From NCBI GenBank assembly GCA_016789905.1, contig JAEUQC010000017.1:22539-86538 (forward strand): a DNA stretch of 64,000 bases, given 5' to 3'. The DNA is from Bryobacterales bacterium (lineage in GTDB: Bacteria; Acidobacteriota; Terriglobia; Bryobacterales; Bryobacteraceae). Positions 42,676 to 50,989 of this stretch are shown here, piece by piece. A program made the position numbers and the translations under genes. Under the pieces are notes generated by a model. The model had not been told where the DNA came from, did no database searches, and saw nothing but the letters and a program-made list of their open reading frames with translations. Positions within the stretch are counted from its first letter, which is position 1, and each line of letters opens with the position of its first letter.

Positions 42676-43866
42676 CTAGTGTCTGACACCGATTTTTTGG
42701 GGGCGGTGGAGGGGGTTGGTGTAGGTGGGGCCGGCGGCGGCTTGCAGGCGGGCGAGGGGGCTTAGCGCCGCGCCCGGTTGGATGGCCGGCGTGTCCGTGC
42801 GCACTTGCCACAACTCTGCCCGCCAGCCGTTCCAGAGTAATGGTACAAGCAACGGGCCGGGCAGGTCGAGCTCCGCAGCAGGCAGGACAGTGACGGGCGC
42901 CAGTTGGTCGATGACCTGCTGCGTGAATGGGTCGTCGCTCGATTCGGCGGTGAGCGCGATGGTGCGGTCGAGGATTGTCGACTGGTCCGGATCGTCCAGC
43001 AGCGGGATCTCCGCGTGGCAAAGCAATGACTGCCGAAAGTAGCGGCCGACGAGCCAGTCCAGGTGCTGCTCGCGGCGAATCAAATCGTCGCCGGGGCGGT
43101 CCAGATGGGCCAATGTGTTCTCGTTTTGCGCGAACGAGTTGGTGAAGAAGCGTGCTTCGGCGAGGAACTGGAGACCGTGGGCGGCGGCCGCTGCGTTGAA
43201 CGCGGAGAAGTAGAATGGCTCGCAGTTGGGCACCAGGTATTCGTGCGCCAGGTAGTAGTCGGGCTGCTGATTCACGTCAGCCCATTCGGCGTTCAGGGCT
43301 TGCGCGTAAATCGAGTTCGGCGTAAGCAACGATTGGGCGAGCAGATCGAACGACCGGCGAGGGCTGGGCGTGTGGGAGAAGAAACGAAGCCCATCGCGGA
43401 TGATGCTACGGACATGCCAGCCGGGCAGTGTGTTGTAGCTGACATAGGCCACGCCGTTCGGCGCGAGCGCGTGGCGAATGAGCGAGAGGATCGATTCGCG
43501 AATGGCCGGAGGGACCCAGGAATAGAGGCCGTGGGCGATGATGTAGTCGAATGAATTTGCGGGCGGGTGGTAATCGGCGATGGAAAGGCAATGGAATTCG
43601 ACGTTGCGCGCGCCGATGGCGGTGGCGGTTTCGCTGGCGCGCCGAATGTGGCTCGGGCTCAAGTCGATGCCGGTGCAGGTGGCGCTGGGGAGTGACTCGG
43701 CAATGGCCAACAGGTTGAACCCGGTGCCGCAGCCGAGTTCCAGAATGCGGGCGTGTTCGACGGCAGGGGTGTGCAGACCGCGGAGCGCCGCAATGGCCGA
43801 TGTAAGCGCCGGATGGGTGTCGGTGAAAGTGAGATCGCCGTAGACAACTTCCGAGGGATCAGACAT
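42676..43866 (-). CDS. SAM-dependent methyltransferase with regulatory domain
   Basis: A 396-residue class I methyltransferase. The N-terminal SAM fold shows ILELGCGTGFNLLAIAESLP (motif I), CTGIDLSPSHIRRA, FHCLSIADYH and DYIIAHGLYSWVP, a form typical of proteins annotated 'methyltransferase regulatory domain'. Residues ~200-390 form that second domain (ALNAEWADVNQQPDYYLAHEYL, REQHLDWLVGRYFRQSLLCH). Substrate unknown. It converges with the amidase gene (6-bp gap) and is divergent from the fucosidase gene. Confidence 0.85.
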   Translation of the reverse strand: MSDPSEVVYGDLTFTDTHPALTSAIAALRGLHTPAVEHARILELGCGTGFNLLAIAESLPSATCTGIDLSPSHIRRASETATAIGARNVEFHCLSIADYHPPANSFDYIIAHGLYSWVPPAIRESILSLIRHALAPNGVAYVSYNTLPGWHVRSIIRDGLRFFSHTPSPRRSFDLLAQSLLTPNSIYAQALNAEWADVNQQPDYYLAHEYLVPNCEPFYFSAFNAAAAAHGLQFLAEARFFTNSFAQNENTLAHLDRPGDDLIRREQHLDWLVGRYFRQSLLCHAEIPLLDDPDQSTILDRTIALTAESSDDPFTQQVIDQLAPVTVLPAAELDLPGPLLVPLLWNGWRAELWQVRTDTPAIQPGAALSPLARLQAAAGPTYTNPLHRPQKIGVRH

Positions 43867-43904
43867 GGAGTTCGTATTGTAGCTGGGGTAAATTGGGAAT
43901 GCTT

Positions 43905-45359
43905 ATGAAACTGCTAATGGTGGCATTGCTCGGCGTGGCTGGATTGACCGCGCAGCGGTACGAAGGAACGTGGGAGTCGATCGACAAGCGGCCCACGCCA
44001 ACATGGTTCACCGACGCCAAGTTCGGCATCTTCATCCACTGGGGTGTGTACTCGGTGCCGGCCTACGCGCCGGTGATTCCGGGAAAACTCGCGTACGCCG
44101 AATGGTATTGGAACGCGATGACGGCCGGGCAGCGAGCCAACGCGAGCCCCATTCAGAAAGGCACTTGGGAGTATCACCAGAAGCAGTATGGGGCGGAGTT
44201 TCCGTATCAGAAGTTCGCGCCGATGTTCCGTGCGGAGTTGTTTGATCCGGACCATTGGGCTGACGTGTTTGCGCGGTCTGGCGCCAAGTACGTGGCATTG
44301 ACTTCGAAGCACCATGAGGGGTTCGCGCTGTGGCCGAGCAAAGAAGCGTCGGCCACCTGGGGACGGCCGTGGAATGCCGCCGAAATTGGTCCGAAGCGGG
44401 ATGTTTTGGGGGATTTGACGGCGGCGGTGCGGCGAAAGAATTTGAAGATGGGCTTCTATTATTCGCTGTATGAGTGGTACAACCCGCTGTGGCTGACCGA
44501 CAAACCGAAGTACATTCGCGAGCACATGGCGCCGCAGTTCAAGGACCTGGTGACGCGCTATGAGCCGTCGATCATTTTCAGCGACGGCGAGTGGGACTTG
44601 CCGTCGTCGGAGTGGAAGACGGCGGAGTTGATGGCTTGGCTGTTCAATGAGACCAAGGTGAAGGACGAGGTTGTGATCAACGACCGGTGGGGGAAGGAAT
44701 CGCGGCACAAGCACGGCGGATACTGGACGACGGAGTACACGCCGGGCATGAGCGGGCTGGACCACGCGTGGGAAGAGAGCCGCGGGATGGGCTTCAGCTA
44801 CGGTTACAACCGGGCAGAGAAGCTGGAGCACTATCATACGGGGCGCCAACTGGTGGTGATGCTGGTGGATCTGGTGAGCCGGGGCGGGAACCTGCTGCTG
44901 GACATTGGGCCGGACGGCGATGGGACGATTCCCGTGGTGATGGAACAGCGTTTGATGGAGATTGGCGACTGGCTGCGCGTGAACGGCGACGCCATCTACG
45001 GCACTCGCCCATGGAAAGAGACGCGGCAGTGGGGCGCCGGCGAAGTGCCCAAGGTGGAATACAACAAAGAGTATTCGACGGCCTACGATGTGACGAAACT
45101 TGCGGGCAAACCGGAAGGCGGAAAGGCCGCCATTGAAGCGTTTTTCACGGCTAAGGGCAAGGATGTATTCGCAATTTTGCCGAGGTGGCCGGGTGGAACG
45201 TTGCACTTGAAAGGGCTCGCTGGGGTAAGAGCGGTTTCGCTGCTGGGCGGCGGGAAATTGAAGTTCAAGGCGGAAAAGGGCGGGGTGACGGTGGAGCTTG
45301 GGACGCTGCCGGAAGAACTGCTGTCGCAGCCGATGTGGACCTTGCGGGTGAGCCAATAG
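43905..45359 (+). CDS. GH29 alpha-L-fucosidase, exported
   Basis: A 484-residue glycosidase with a signal peptide (MKLLMVALLGVAGLTAQ). Family GH29 markers are WFTDAKFGIFIHWGVYSVP, WADVFARSGAKYVALTSKHHEGFALW, MGFYYSLYEWYNP and the nucleophile Asp227 in SIIFSDGEWD. LLLDIGPDGDGTIP is the usual block near the end of the barrel, followed by a beta-sandwich tail. It removes L-fucose from glycans. Both ATG 43899 and ATG 43905 are possible; 43905 has GGGA at good spacing and the cleaner signal peptide. The stop overlaps the start of the acetyltransferase gene. Confidence 0.93.
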   Translation: MKLLMVALLGVAGLTAQRYEGTWESIDKRPTPTWFTDAKFGIFIHWGVYSVPAYAPVIPGKLAYAEWYWNAMTAGQRANASPIQKGTWEYHQKQYGAEFPYQKFAPMFRAELFDPDHWADVFARSGAKYVALTSKHHEGFALWPSKEASATWGRPWNAAEIGPKRDVLGDLTAAVRRKNLKMGFYYSLYEWYNPLWLTDKPKYIREHMAPQFKDLVTRYEPSIIFSDGEWDLPSSEWKTAELMAWLFNETKVKDEVVINDRWGKESRHKHGGYWTTEYTPGMSGLDHAWEESRGMGFSYGYNRAEKLEHYHTGRQLVVMLVDLVSRGGNLLLDIGPDGDGTIPVVMEQRLMEIGDWLRVNGDAIYGTRPWKETRQWGAGEVPKVEYNKEYSTAYDVTKLAGKPEGGKAAIEAFFTAKGKDVFAILPRWPGGTLHLKGLAGVRAVSLLGGGKLKFKAEKGGVTVELGTLPEELLSQPMWTLRVSQ

Positions 45360-45817
45360 TGGTAAGGCTGGCGACGCTGGACGATGTGGAGTTCCTGGCC
45401 GAAGGCAACGCGCGAATGGCGTGGGAGACGGAGGCGTTGACGCTGGACGGAGAGCGATTGCGTCGGGGCGTCGCGGCGGTGTTCGAAGACCCGGCGCGCG
45501 GTTTCTATTTGATTGCGGAAGTGGATGGCCAAAAGGCGGCGCAGATGATGATCACCTACGAATGGTCGGACTGGCGCAACGGCGTCTTCTGGTGGATTCA
45601 GAGTGTGTATACCGTGCCAGAACTGCGCGGGCGCGGCGCGTTCAAGGCGCTCTACGCCGAGGCGGAGCGAATGGCGCGGGAAGCGGGCAATGTCTGCGGT
45701 TTGCGGCTCTACGTGGAGGCGCACAATGAAGCGGCCAAGGGCACCTATCGCCGTTGCGGCATGCGGGAAACAGAGTACCGCATGTACGAAGTGGATCGCG
45801 TAGTGGCCCGGGAGTAG
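45359..45817 (+). CDS. GNAT family N-acetyltransferase
   Basis: A 152-residue GNAT protein: VVRLATLDDVEFLAEGNARMAWETE at the start, FWWIQSVYTVPELRGRGAFKALY (the acetyl-CoA-binding R-G-R-G-x-F/A segment), and LRLYVEAHNEAAKGTYRRCGM at the end. The start is a GTG sharing its first base with the last base of the fucosidase stop (TAGTG), which suggests coupled translation. The upstream frame is an antisense-like extension through the fucosidase end. Substrate unknown. Confidence 0.85.
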   Translation: MVRLATLDDVEFLAEGNARMAWETEALTLDGERLRRGVAAVFEDPARGFYLIAEVDGQKAAQMMITYEWSDWRNGVFWWIQSVYTVPELRGRGAFKALYAEAERMAREAGNVCGLRLYVEAHNEAAKGTYRRCGMRETEYRMYEVDRVVARE

Positions 45818-45852
45818 CGGTTGCGTGGTAACTTTAACAGTCTGCTCCGAAT

Positions 45853-46530
45853 ATGCTGGAATCCTACGCGCAATCGTTAATCGACATCTTCACCATTGTA
45901 TTGATTGACCTGCTGCTGGCCGGTGATAACGCCGTTGTCATCGCCATGGCGGTGAAGACGCTCACGCCCAAGGAGCGCAAGCTGGGCATCGCCATTGGCG
46001 CGGGTGTGGCGGTGGTTTTGCGCATCGGGCTGACGTTCGTCGCGGCGCAGTTGCTTTTGACGCCGTGGATCAAGCTGGTGGGCGGCGCGTTGATTTTCTG
46101 GATCGCGATTAAGCTCTTGACCGATGCGGCGGAAGACGAAGCGACCGGGCATCATGCGCATAATTTCTGGTCGGCCGTGTGGTTCATTCTGGTGGCCGAC
46201 GTTACGATGTCGGTAGACAACATACTGGCCGTCGCGGCGACATCGAAAGGGCACTTCGGATTGTTGCTGTTCGGTCTGGGATTGAGCATTCCGTTCGTCA
46301 TTTTTACGAGCACGTTCCTTTCTCGCATCATGGACCGTTATCCGATTGTGGTTTGGATTGGTGCGGCGATCCTGGGGCGTGTGGGTGCGGAGATGATCAT
46401 CTCCGATCCAGTTGTACACGGCGCCTTGCAGCCATCGCATCTCCTGGAGATTGGCGTGCAAATTGCGGGCGCGTTGGTGGTTGTAGGCGTGGGGAAGTAC
46501 CTGACGCGGCGGCGGCTGGCCGCAATGTGA
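45853..46530 (+). CDS. TerC/YjbE-family membrane protein, possible Mn2+ exporter
   Basis: A 225-residue membrane protein with seven hydrophobic segments. The paired TerC motifs are present: IVLIDLLLAGDNAVVIAMAV near the N-terminus and FILVADVTMSVDNILAVAAT in the second half, where the Asp residues in the membrane bind metal. YjbE-type members export manganese and support metalation of exported enzymes. Only 35 bp separate it from the acetyltransferase gene, too little for a yybP-ykoY manganese riboswitch, and none is seen. Confidence 0.88.
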   Translation: MLESYAQSLIDIFTIVLIDLLLAGDNAVVIAMAVKTLTPKERKLGIAIGAGVAVVLRIGLTFVAAQLLLTPWIKLVGGALIFWIAIKLLTDAAEDEATGHHAHNFWSAVWFILVADVTMSVDNILAVAATSKGHFGLLLFGLGLSIPFVIFTSTFLSRIMDRYPIVVWIGAAILGRVGAEMIISDPVVHGALQPSHLLEIGVQIAGALVVVGVGKYLTRRRLAAM

Positions 46531-46544
46531 TACTGTAGCGGCGC

Positions 46545-47594
46545 ATGCTTCGCCGCTCTCTGCTTTCTCTTCCCGCCACGGCATTCCTGGCCTCCGCGAA
46601 ACCGAAGATAGACGAGTACGATCCGGCGAACATCAAGCTGTCGCACCGGATGGTGATCCGGTCTCTATCCGACGAAGATCTGCAGTTCCTGCGGCTACTG
46701 GGAATCCGCTGGTGCCGGATCGAATTCGGCGACGCGGCGCCGTTTGAGTTCATGAAGGCCACCGCGGAGCGGCTGGCGCGATTCGACATGAAGATCTTCT
46801 CCGCAGTTCACTACGCCTACCGCCACCTGGACGTACAGCTTGGAAAGGGCCGCCGCGACGAGATCATCGAAACCTACTGCCAGTTCCTGCGCGATTGCGG
46901 CAAGCTGGGGATCGCCGCGGCGGACTACGACTGGCACCCGGCGAACACGTACACAACGGCCATCATTGAAACGCCGGGCGGCTATCGCGCGCGCGAGTTC
47001 AGCGTCGACGAATTCCGCAAGAGGGTGGAAAAACCGGCGTTCGACCGCGAGTATGACGCCGCCGAAATCTGGGCGACGTACACCTATTTCATGAAGGCTG
47101 TGCTGCCCGTTGCGGAGAAGGCGAACGTGCGGCTGGCACTGCATCCCGACGATCCGCCGCTGGCGAAGATGAACGGCGTGGCGAAGATATTTACGCACTA
47201 CGATGGCTATGCGCGGGCGGAGAAAATCGCCGGCAACTCCAAGCACTGGGGGCTGACCTTTTGCGTGGGCACTTGGAGCGAGGGCGGAACGCAGATGGGG
47301 AAAGATGTTTTCGGAATGATCAAGGATTTCGGCGGCCGCGGGAAGATTGTTGACGTCCATTACCGGAACGTCTCTTCACCCTTGCCCCGGTTCCATGAGA
47401 CGTTTCCGGAAGACGGCTACATGGACATGTACGCGGTCATGAAGGCGCTGCGGCAGGTGCGGTTCAACGGAATCATCGTGCCGGACCACGTGCCGGAGTT
47501 CGCCGGCGACAAGGGCATGCGGCGCGCGGGCGTGGCCTATTGCATCGCCCAGATGCGCGGCTTGCTGCGGCGCGCGAACGAAGAAGTGGGTTAG
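46545..47594 (+). CDS. UxuA-like mannonate dehydratase-family TIM-barrel enzyme, exported
   Basis: A 349-residue protein with a short twin-arginine-like signal (MLRRSLLSLPATAFLASAKP). The barrel resembles UxuA: MKIFSAVHYAYRHLDVQLGKGRRDEIIE, VRLALHPDDPPLAKMNGVAKIF (the HPDDPP motif of mannonate dehydratase), LTFCVGTWSEGG (metal Cys), IVDVHYRNVSSPLPRFHETFPEDG and GIIVPDHVPEF. It should act on a sugar acid such as D-mannonate, though an exported form is unusual. It follows the terC gene by 14 bp. Confidence 0.83.
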   Translation: MLRRSLLSLPATAFLASAKPKIDEYDPANIKLSHRMVIRSLSDEDLQFLRLLGIRWCRIEFGDAAPFEFMKATAERLARFDMKIFSAVHYAYRHLDVQLGKGRRDEIIETYCQFLRDCGKLGIAAADYDWHPANTYTTAIIETPGGYRAREFSVDEFRKRVEKPAFDREYDAAEIWATYTYFMKAVLPVAEKANVRLALHPDDPPLAKMNGVAKIFTHYDGYARAEKIAGNSKHWGLTFCVGTWSEGGTQMGKDVFGMIKDFGGRGKIVDVHYRNVSSPLPRFHETFPEDGYMDMYAVMKALRQVRFNGIIVPDHVPEFAGDKGMRRAGVAYCIAQMRGLLRRANEEVG

Positions 47595-47644
47595 CCCGTA
47601 CCGGCGGACCGGCCTGGAAACGGCGGTTTGCTACGCTCTGTGAT

Positions 47645-49432
47645 GTGGCCAGTTCTCCGCAACCGAAAACTTCGCCCGATCGCTGGATAGCGTTGGGCCT
47701 GCTTCTCATTACGTTTTTCCTGTATTCGCAAACGGCGGTTTTCGACTTCATCAACCTTGACGATCCCGATTTCATCACCGAAAACGCGCACGTCAATACC
47801 GGGCTGACGGCAGAAAACATTCGCTGGGCGCTCACGACCGGATATATCAACTGGCAGCCGCTCGTGTATCTGTCCCACATGGCCGTCGTCTCCGCGTTCG
47901 GAATGGACCCGGCGGCGCATCACCTGGCGAACGCGGTTCTCCACGCGCTGAACGCTGTACTTGTGTTCGTCTTCTTTCGGCGGATGAACCTGTCGCTCTG
48001 GCCAAGCGCCGTGGCCGCGGTCCTCTTCGCTGTCCATCCGTTGCGGGTCGAATCCGTCGCCTGGGTGACGGAGCGCAAGGACGTGCTGTCGGCATTTTTC
48101 TGGCTGCTCACCATGCTTGCCTATCTGCGATACGCCGAGGCTCCGAAAGACCGCACCCGGTACCTCCTCGTTGTGGGCTGTTTCCTGTTGGGGTTGATGG
48201 CCAAGCCCATTCTGGTTACGTTGCCCGTGGTGTTGCTGATCCTCGATTACTGGCCGCTGCGGCGGCTTGACGCCGGGAACGCGCGGGCGTTGATTTTCGA
48301 AAAGCTGCCGCTGGCCCTGCTGGCCGGCGTAGTGGCGGTGTCGACTATACTCACGCAGCAATCGGCCGGCGCCATGGCCACGCTGCAGGATCTATCGCTC
48401 GGCATGCGCCTTGCCAATGTCGTGCGTTCCTATGCGATCTATATCTGGAAGACGGCTTGGCCCGCCGATTTGGCTGTGATCTATCCCTTTCCCGACAGGT
48501 TCTCCCCTGCCGAAATCATTGGTGCGGCCGCCGTTCTTGCCGCCATTTCGTATGGAGCCTGGCGTTGCCGCCAAACCTCGCCAATGTGGCTGGCGGCCTG
48601 GGTGTGGTACCTCGTTGTGTTGGCGCCGACAATCGGGTTCATTCAAGTGGGCCCGCAGCCCTATGCTGACCGTTATACGTACCTCCCCTCGATTCTCCCG
48701 CTCGCCGCGCTCGCATTAGCCGCCGAAGCTCGCATTGGCGTCAGGATGCTTCGCCTGGCCGGTGCTGGGCTGGCCTTCGTTTTGTTTGTTGTCAGTTGGC
48801 CGCAGATCGGCGTCTGGAGAAACGACCTGACGCTTTATCGACACTCCATCTCCGCCGCCCCGGGCGCGATGCTTGTGTACCTCAATCTTGGCGTGGCGCT
48901 GGAGAAACTCGGCAAGTTCAACGAAGCCATCGTGCACTACCAGGAGGCGCAGAAGTTCAATGAGAACGAGCCGGCGCCATACTTGAATACCGGACTTGCG
49001 CTCATGCAGTCCGGCCGCGCCCCGCAGGCCATCGCTCCCTTGCGGCGGGCCGTCGCCTTACGCCCCGCCTCCCCGGCGCCGCTCTATCACCTGAGCCGTG
49101 CGCTGCTTGAGACCGGACAGTTGGACGAATCGGACAGTCAGGTTCGCAAGGCGCTGGCGCTGTCGCCGGCCAGCGGTATGGCCGCGTCGCTCCACATGCA
49201 ACTCGGCATGGCCGCCTACATGCGTAAGGACGACCGCGCCGCCCTGGCGTCGTTCAATGAAGCCATTCGGCTGGACCCTAAGTATTGGCTTGCTTACAAG
49301 AATGCTGGAATCGCCCTGGGCAATCTGGGCCGCAACGGGGAAGCGATCACACAGTTGGAAACCTATCTCCGCGCCTATCCGGCTGACAAAGACGTGGCCG
49401 CCGCCGTTGCCGCCCTGCGCGCCGCCAAATAG
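47645..49432 (+). CDS. Membrane glycosyltransferase-like protein with C-terminal TPR repeats
   Basis: A 595-residue protein. The first ~390 residues hold about ten hydrophobic helices. FDFINLDDPDFITENAHV is an Asp-pair motif in the first periplasmic loop of protein O-mannosyltransferase/ArnT-like enzymes; HPLRVESVAWVTERKDVLSAFF and PYADRYTYLPS are conserved in TPR-bearing members of this group. TPR units fill the last ~170 residues (VYLNLGVALEKLGKFNEAIVHYQEA, WLAYKNAGIALGNLGRNGEAI). The start is uncertain; the GTG at 47645 leaves a 14-residue N-terminus before the first helix. Probable role is transfer of sugar from a polyprenyl donor. Confidence 0.82.
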   Translation: MASSPQPKTSPDRWIALGLLLITFFLYSQTAVFDFINLDDPDFITENAHVNTGLTAENIRWALTTGYINWQPLVYLSHMAVVSAFGMDPAAHHLANAVLHALNAVLVFVFFRRMNLSLWPSAVAAVLFAVHPLRVESVAWVTERKDVLSAFFWLLTMLAYLRYAEAPKDRTRYLLVVGCFLLGLMAKPILVTLPVVLLILDYWPLRRLDAGNARALIFEKLPLALLAGVVAVSTILTQQSAGAMATLQDLSLGMRLANVVRSYAIYIWKTAWPADLAVIYPFPDRFSPAEIIGAAAVLAAISYGAWRCRQTSPMWLAAWVWYLVVLAPTIGFIQVGPQPYADRYTYLPSILPLAALALAAEARIGVRMLRLAGAGLAFVLFVVSWPQIGVWRNDLTLYRHSISAAPGAMLVYLNLGVALEKLGKFNEAIVHYQEAQKFNENEPAPYLNTGLALMQSGRAPQAIAPLRRAVALRPASPAPLYHLSRALLETGQLDESDSQVRKALALSPASGMAASLHMQLGMAAYMRKDDRAALASFNEAIRLDPKYWLAYKNAGIALGNLGRNGEAITQLETYLRAYPADKDVAAAVAALRAAK

Positions 49433-49449
49433 GGCGATAGAATACCCGA

Positions 49450-50388
49450 GTGCAACGCAGAGACTTCCTCGCCGCCGCCGCGGCACTTCCGGCCACCGCC
49501 GCCATGACGCCGATCCCCATCATCGATACCCACATTCACCTTTTCGATCCGCGCCGTCCGCAGGGCATTCCCTGGCCGCCGAAAACGGCCAAGTTCTACA
49601 AGCCCACTCTGCCGGCCGATTACCGGGCGCTAACGAAATCGCTCGGGATCGTTGGGGCAATCGAAGTGGAATGCAGCCCTTGGCTGGAAGACAATCAGTG
49701 GGTGCTGGATGTCTCGGCGAAAGAGACCATCATGGTGGGCATGATCGGCAATCTGGAGCCCGGGAAGCCGGATTTCCCTAAGCAATTGGAGCGCTTCGCA
49801 AAGAACCCTTTGTTTCGAGGCATTCGCTGCGGCTATCTTTGGGACCGGAACATTCGCACCGACCTGCAAAGCCAGGCCTTCATTGACGGCTTGCGGCGCC
49901 TGGGCGCCGGCGGTTTCACGCTCGATTCGGCCAATCCGACAGTCGCCCTGCTTGAGGATCTCATCCACGTGGGCGACAAGGTTCCCAACCTGAAAATTGT
50001 CATTGACCATCTGCCGAAAATCGTCGTCCCCGCCGACCCCAAGGGCCGCGCCGCCTACGCCGCCGCCATTAAGATCCTCTCCGCTCGCCCGAATGTTTAC
50101 GTAAAGATTTCCGCTGTACTCAACAAAATCGGCGACCGTATTCCCTACGAACTCGCCCCCTATAAGGCGAAAATCGATTCGCTCTACGACGCCTTCGGCC
50201 CTGATCGTCTGCTCTACGGCAGTGACTGGCCCAACAGCGAACCGCTTGGGAATTACGCCCAGGTGTTGAGCGTGGTGCGCGAATACTTCACCGCCAAGGG
50301 TCCGGAAATTGCCGAAAAATACTTCTGGAAAAACTCCCTGGCGGCCTATGGATGGAAGCGTCGCGAAAAAGGTCAACCGGGCAAGTAA
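49450..50388 (+). CDS. Amidohydrolase family 2 (COG3618-like) metal hydrolase, Tat start
   Basis: A 312-residue TIM-barrel hydrolase. A GTG start (49450) gives a twin-arginine signal (MQRRDFLAAAAALPATAA). The metal site opens with IIDTHIHLFDP, the His in IVIDHLPKI and the Asp in LLYGSDWPNSEP completing it. The family includes lactonases such as L-fucono- and L-rhamnono-lactonase, which would fit the fucosidase nearby, but the substrate cannot be shown. Confidence 0.85.
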   Translation: MQRRDFLAAAAALPATAAMTPIPIIDTHIHLFDPRRPQGIPWPPKTAKFYKPTLPADYRALTKSLGIVGAIEVECSPWLEDNQWVLDVSAKETIMVGMIGNLEPGKPDFPKQLERFAKNPLFRGIRCGYLWDRNIRTDLQSQAFIDGLRRLGAGGFTLDSANPTVALLEDLIHVGDKVPNLKIVIDHLPKIVVPADPKGRAAYAAAIKILSARPNVYVKISAVLNKIGDRIPYELAPYKAKIDSLYDAFGPDRLLYGSDWPNSEPLGNYAQVLSVVREYFTAKGPEIAEKYFWKNSLAAYGWKRREKGQPGK

Positions 50389-50419
50389 CGTTTCTTCATT
50401 ATCAGGTATCCTGTTATAC

Positions 50420-50989
50420 ATGAGACTCAAGCTCTTCTCGGTAGCATTGCTGTCTGTGATGACACTCCCGTTGATGGCCGCCGATGGTGACACGAAGATC
50501 CGTGTCCGTTCGGGCCCCCGCGGCGCTGGCCTGTTTGTGGACGGTAAGTACGTCGGCCCCGCCGGCCGCTTCTCGGTGCCCGAGAAGTACTCCATTGAGC
50601 CCGGCGCTCACGAGATCACGTTGAAGGATCCTCGCTACGAGGACTTCTCCACGAAGATCGACGCCAAGGCCGGTAAAACCACCAAGCTCTCCGCTAAATT
50701 GAAGAAGAAGGAACCGCCGAAGGGTCCGTTTGGCCGCCTCCGCCTGAAGGGCGGCGAGTCGGAGTCGTTCTGGTCCGTTGCGGCCGGCGACATTGGGCCC
50801 ATTTTCCTGAACGGCCAGTTCATGGGCCACGTCGATGAGTTGAACGATGTCGGCGGCGGCCTGCTCATCCCCGCCGGGACGTACGAACTCAAAGTGCAGT
50901 CGCAGCTCTACGGCGAATTCACGAAGACCGTTACCATCGAAGCCGGCAAAGTGAATCGCGTCGTCTACGGCACGAAGAAGGAACAGTAA
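50420..50989 (+). CDS. Exported PEGA-domain-like protein
   Basis: A 189-residue protein with a signal peptide (MRLKLFSVALLSVMTLPLMA). It has two PEGA-like units: IRVRSGPRGAGLFVDGKYVG...SVPEKYSIEPGAHEITL, and the second around GPIFLNGQFMGHVDELNDVGGGLLIPAGTYELKV. Such domains are small surface beta sandwiches. Role unknown. Its end overlaps the convergent ribokinase gene by 25 bp. Confidence 0.8.
   Translation: MRLKLFSVALLSVMTLPLMAADGDTKIRVRSGPRGAGLFVDGKYVGPAGRFSVPEKYSIEPGAHEITLKDPRYEDFSTKIDAKAGKTTKLSAKLKKKEPPKGPFGRLRLKGGESESFWSVAAGDIGPIFLNGQFMGHVDELNDVGGGLLIPAGTYELKVQSQLYGEFTKTVTIEAGKVNRVVYGTKKEQ

Noticed and set aside
42679..42689. Short perfect palindrome GTGTCTGACAC between amidase and methyltransferase genes, considered as a REP-type element or terminator
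   Set aside because: Only 5-bp arms, a single copy noticed in the window, and no T tract on a suitable strand; not enough to call a repeat or terminator.
45818..45852. yybP-ykoY manganese riboswitch upstream of the TerC gene
   Set aside because: The gap is only 35 bp and lacks the conserved elements.
50396..50423. A near-palindromic 28-bp stretch before the PEGA gene (CAGGTATCCTG core), considered as a dif site
   Set aside because: dif sites have ATAA and TTAT flanking the 6-bp centre and a TTATGTTAAAT-like arm; this stretch does not. It is more likely a promoter-region sequence.
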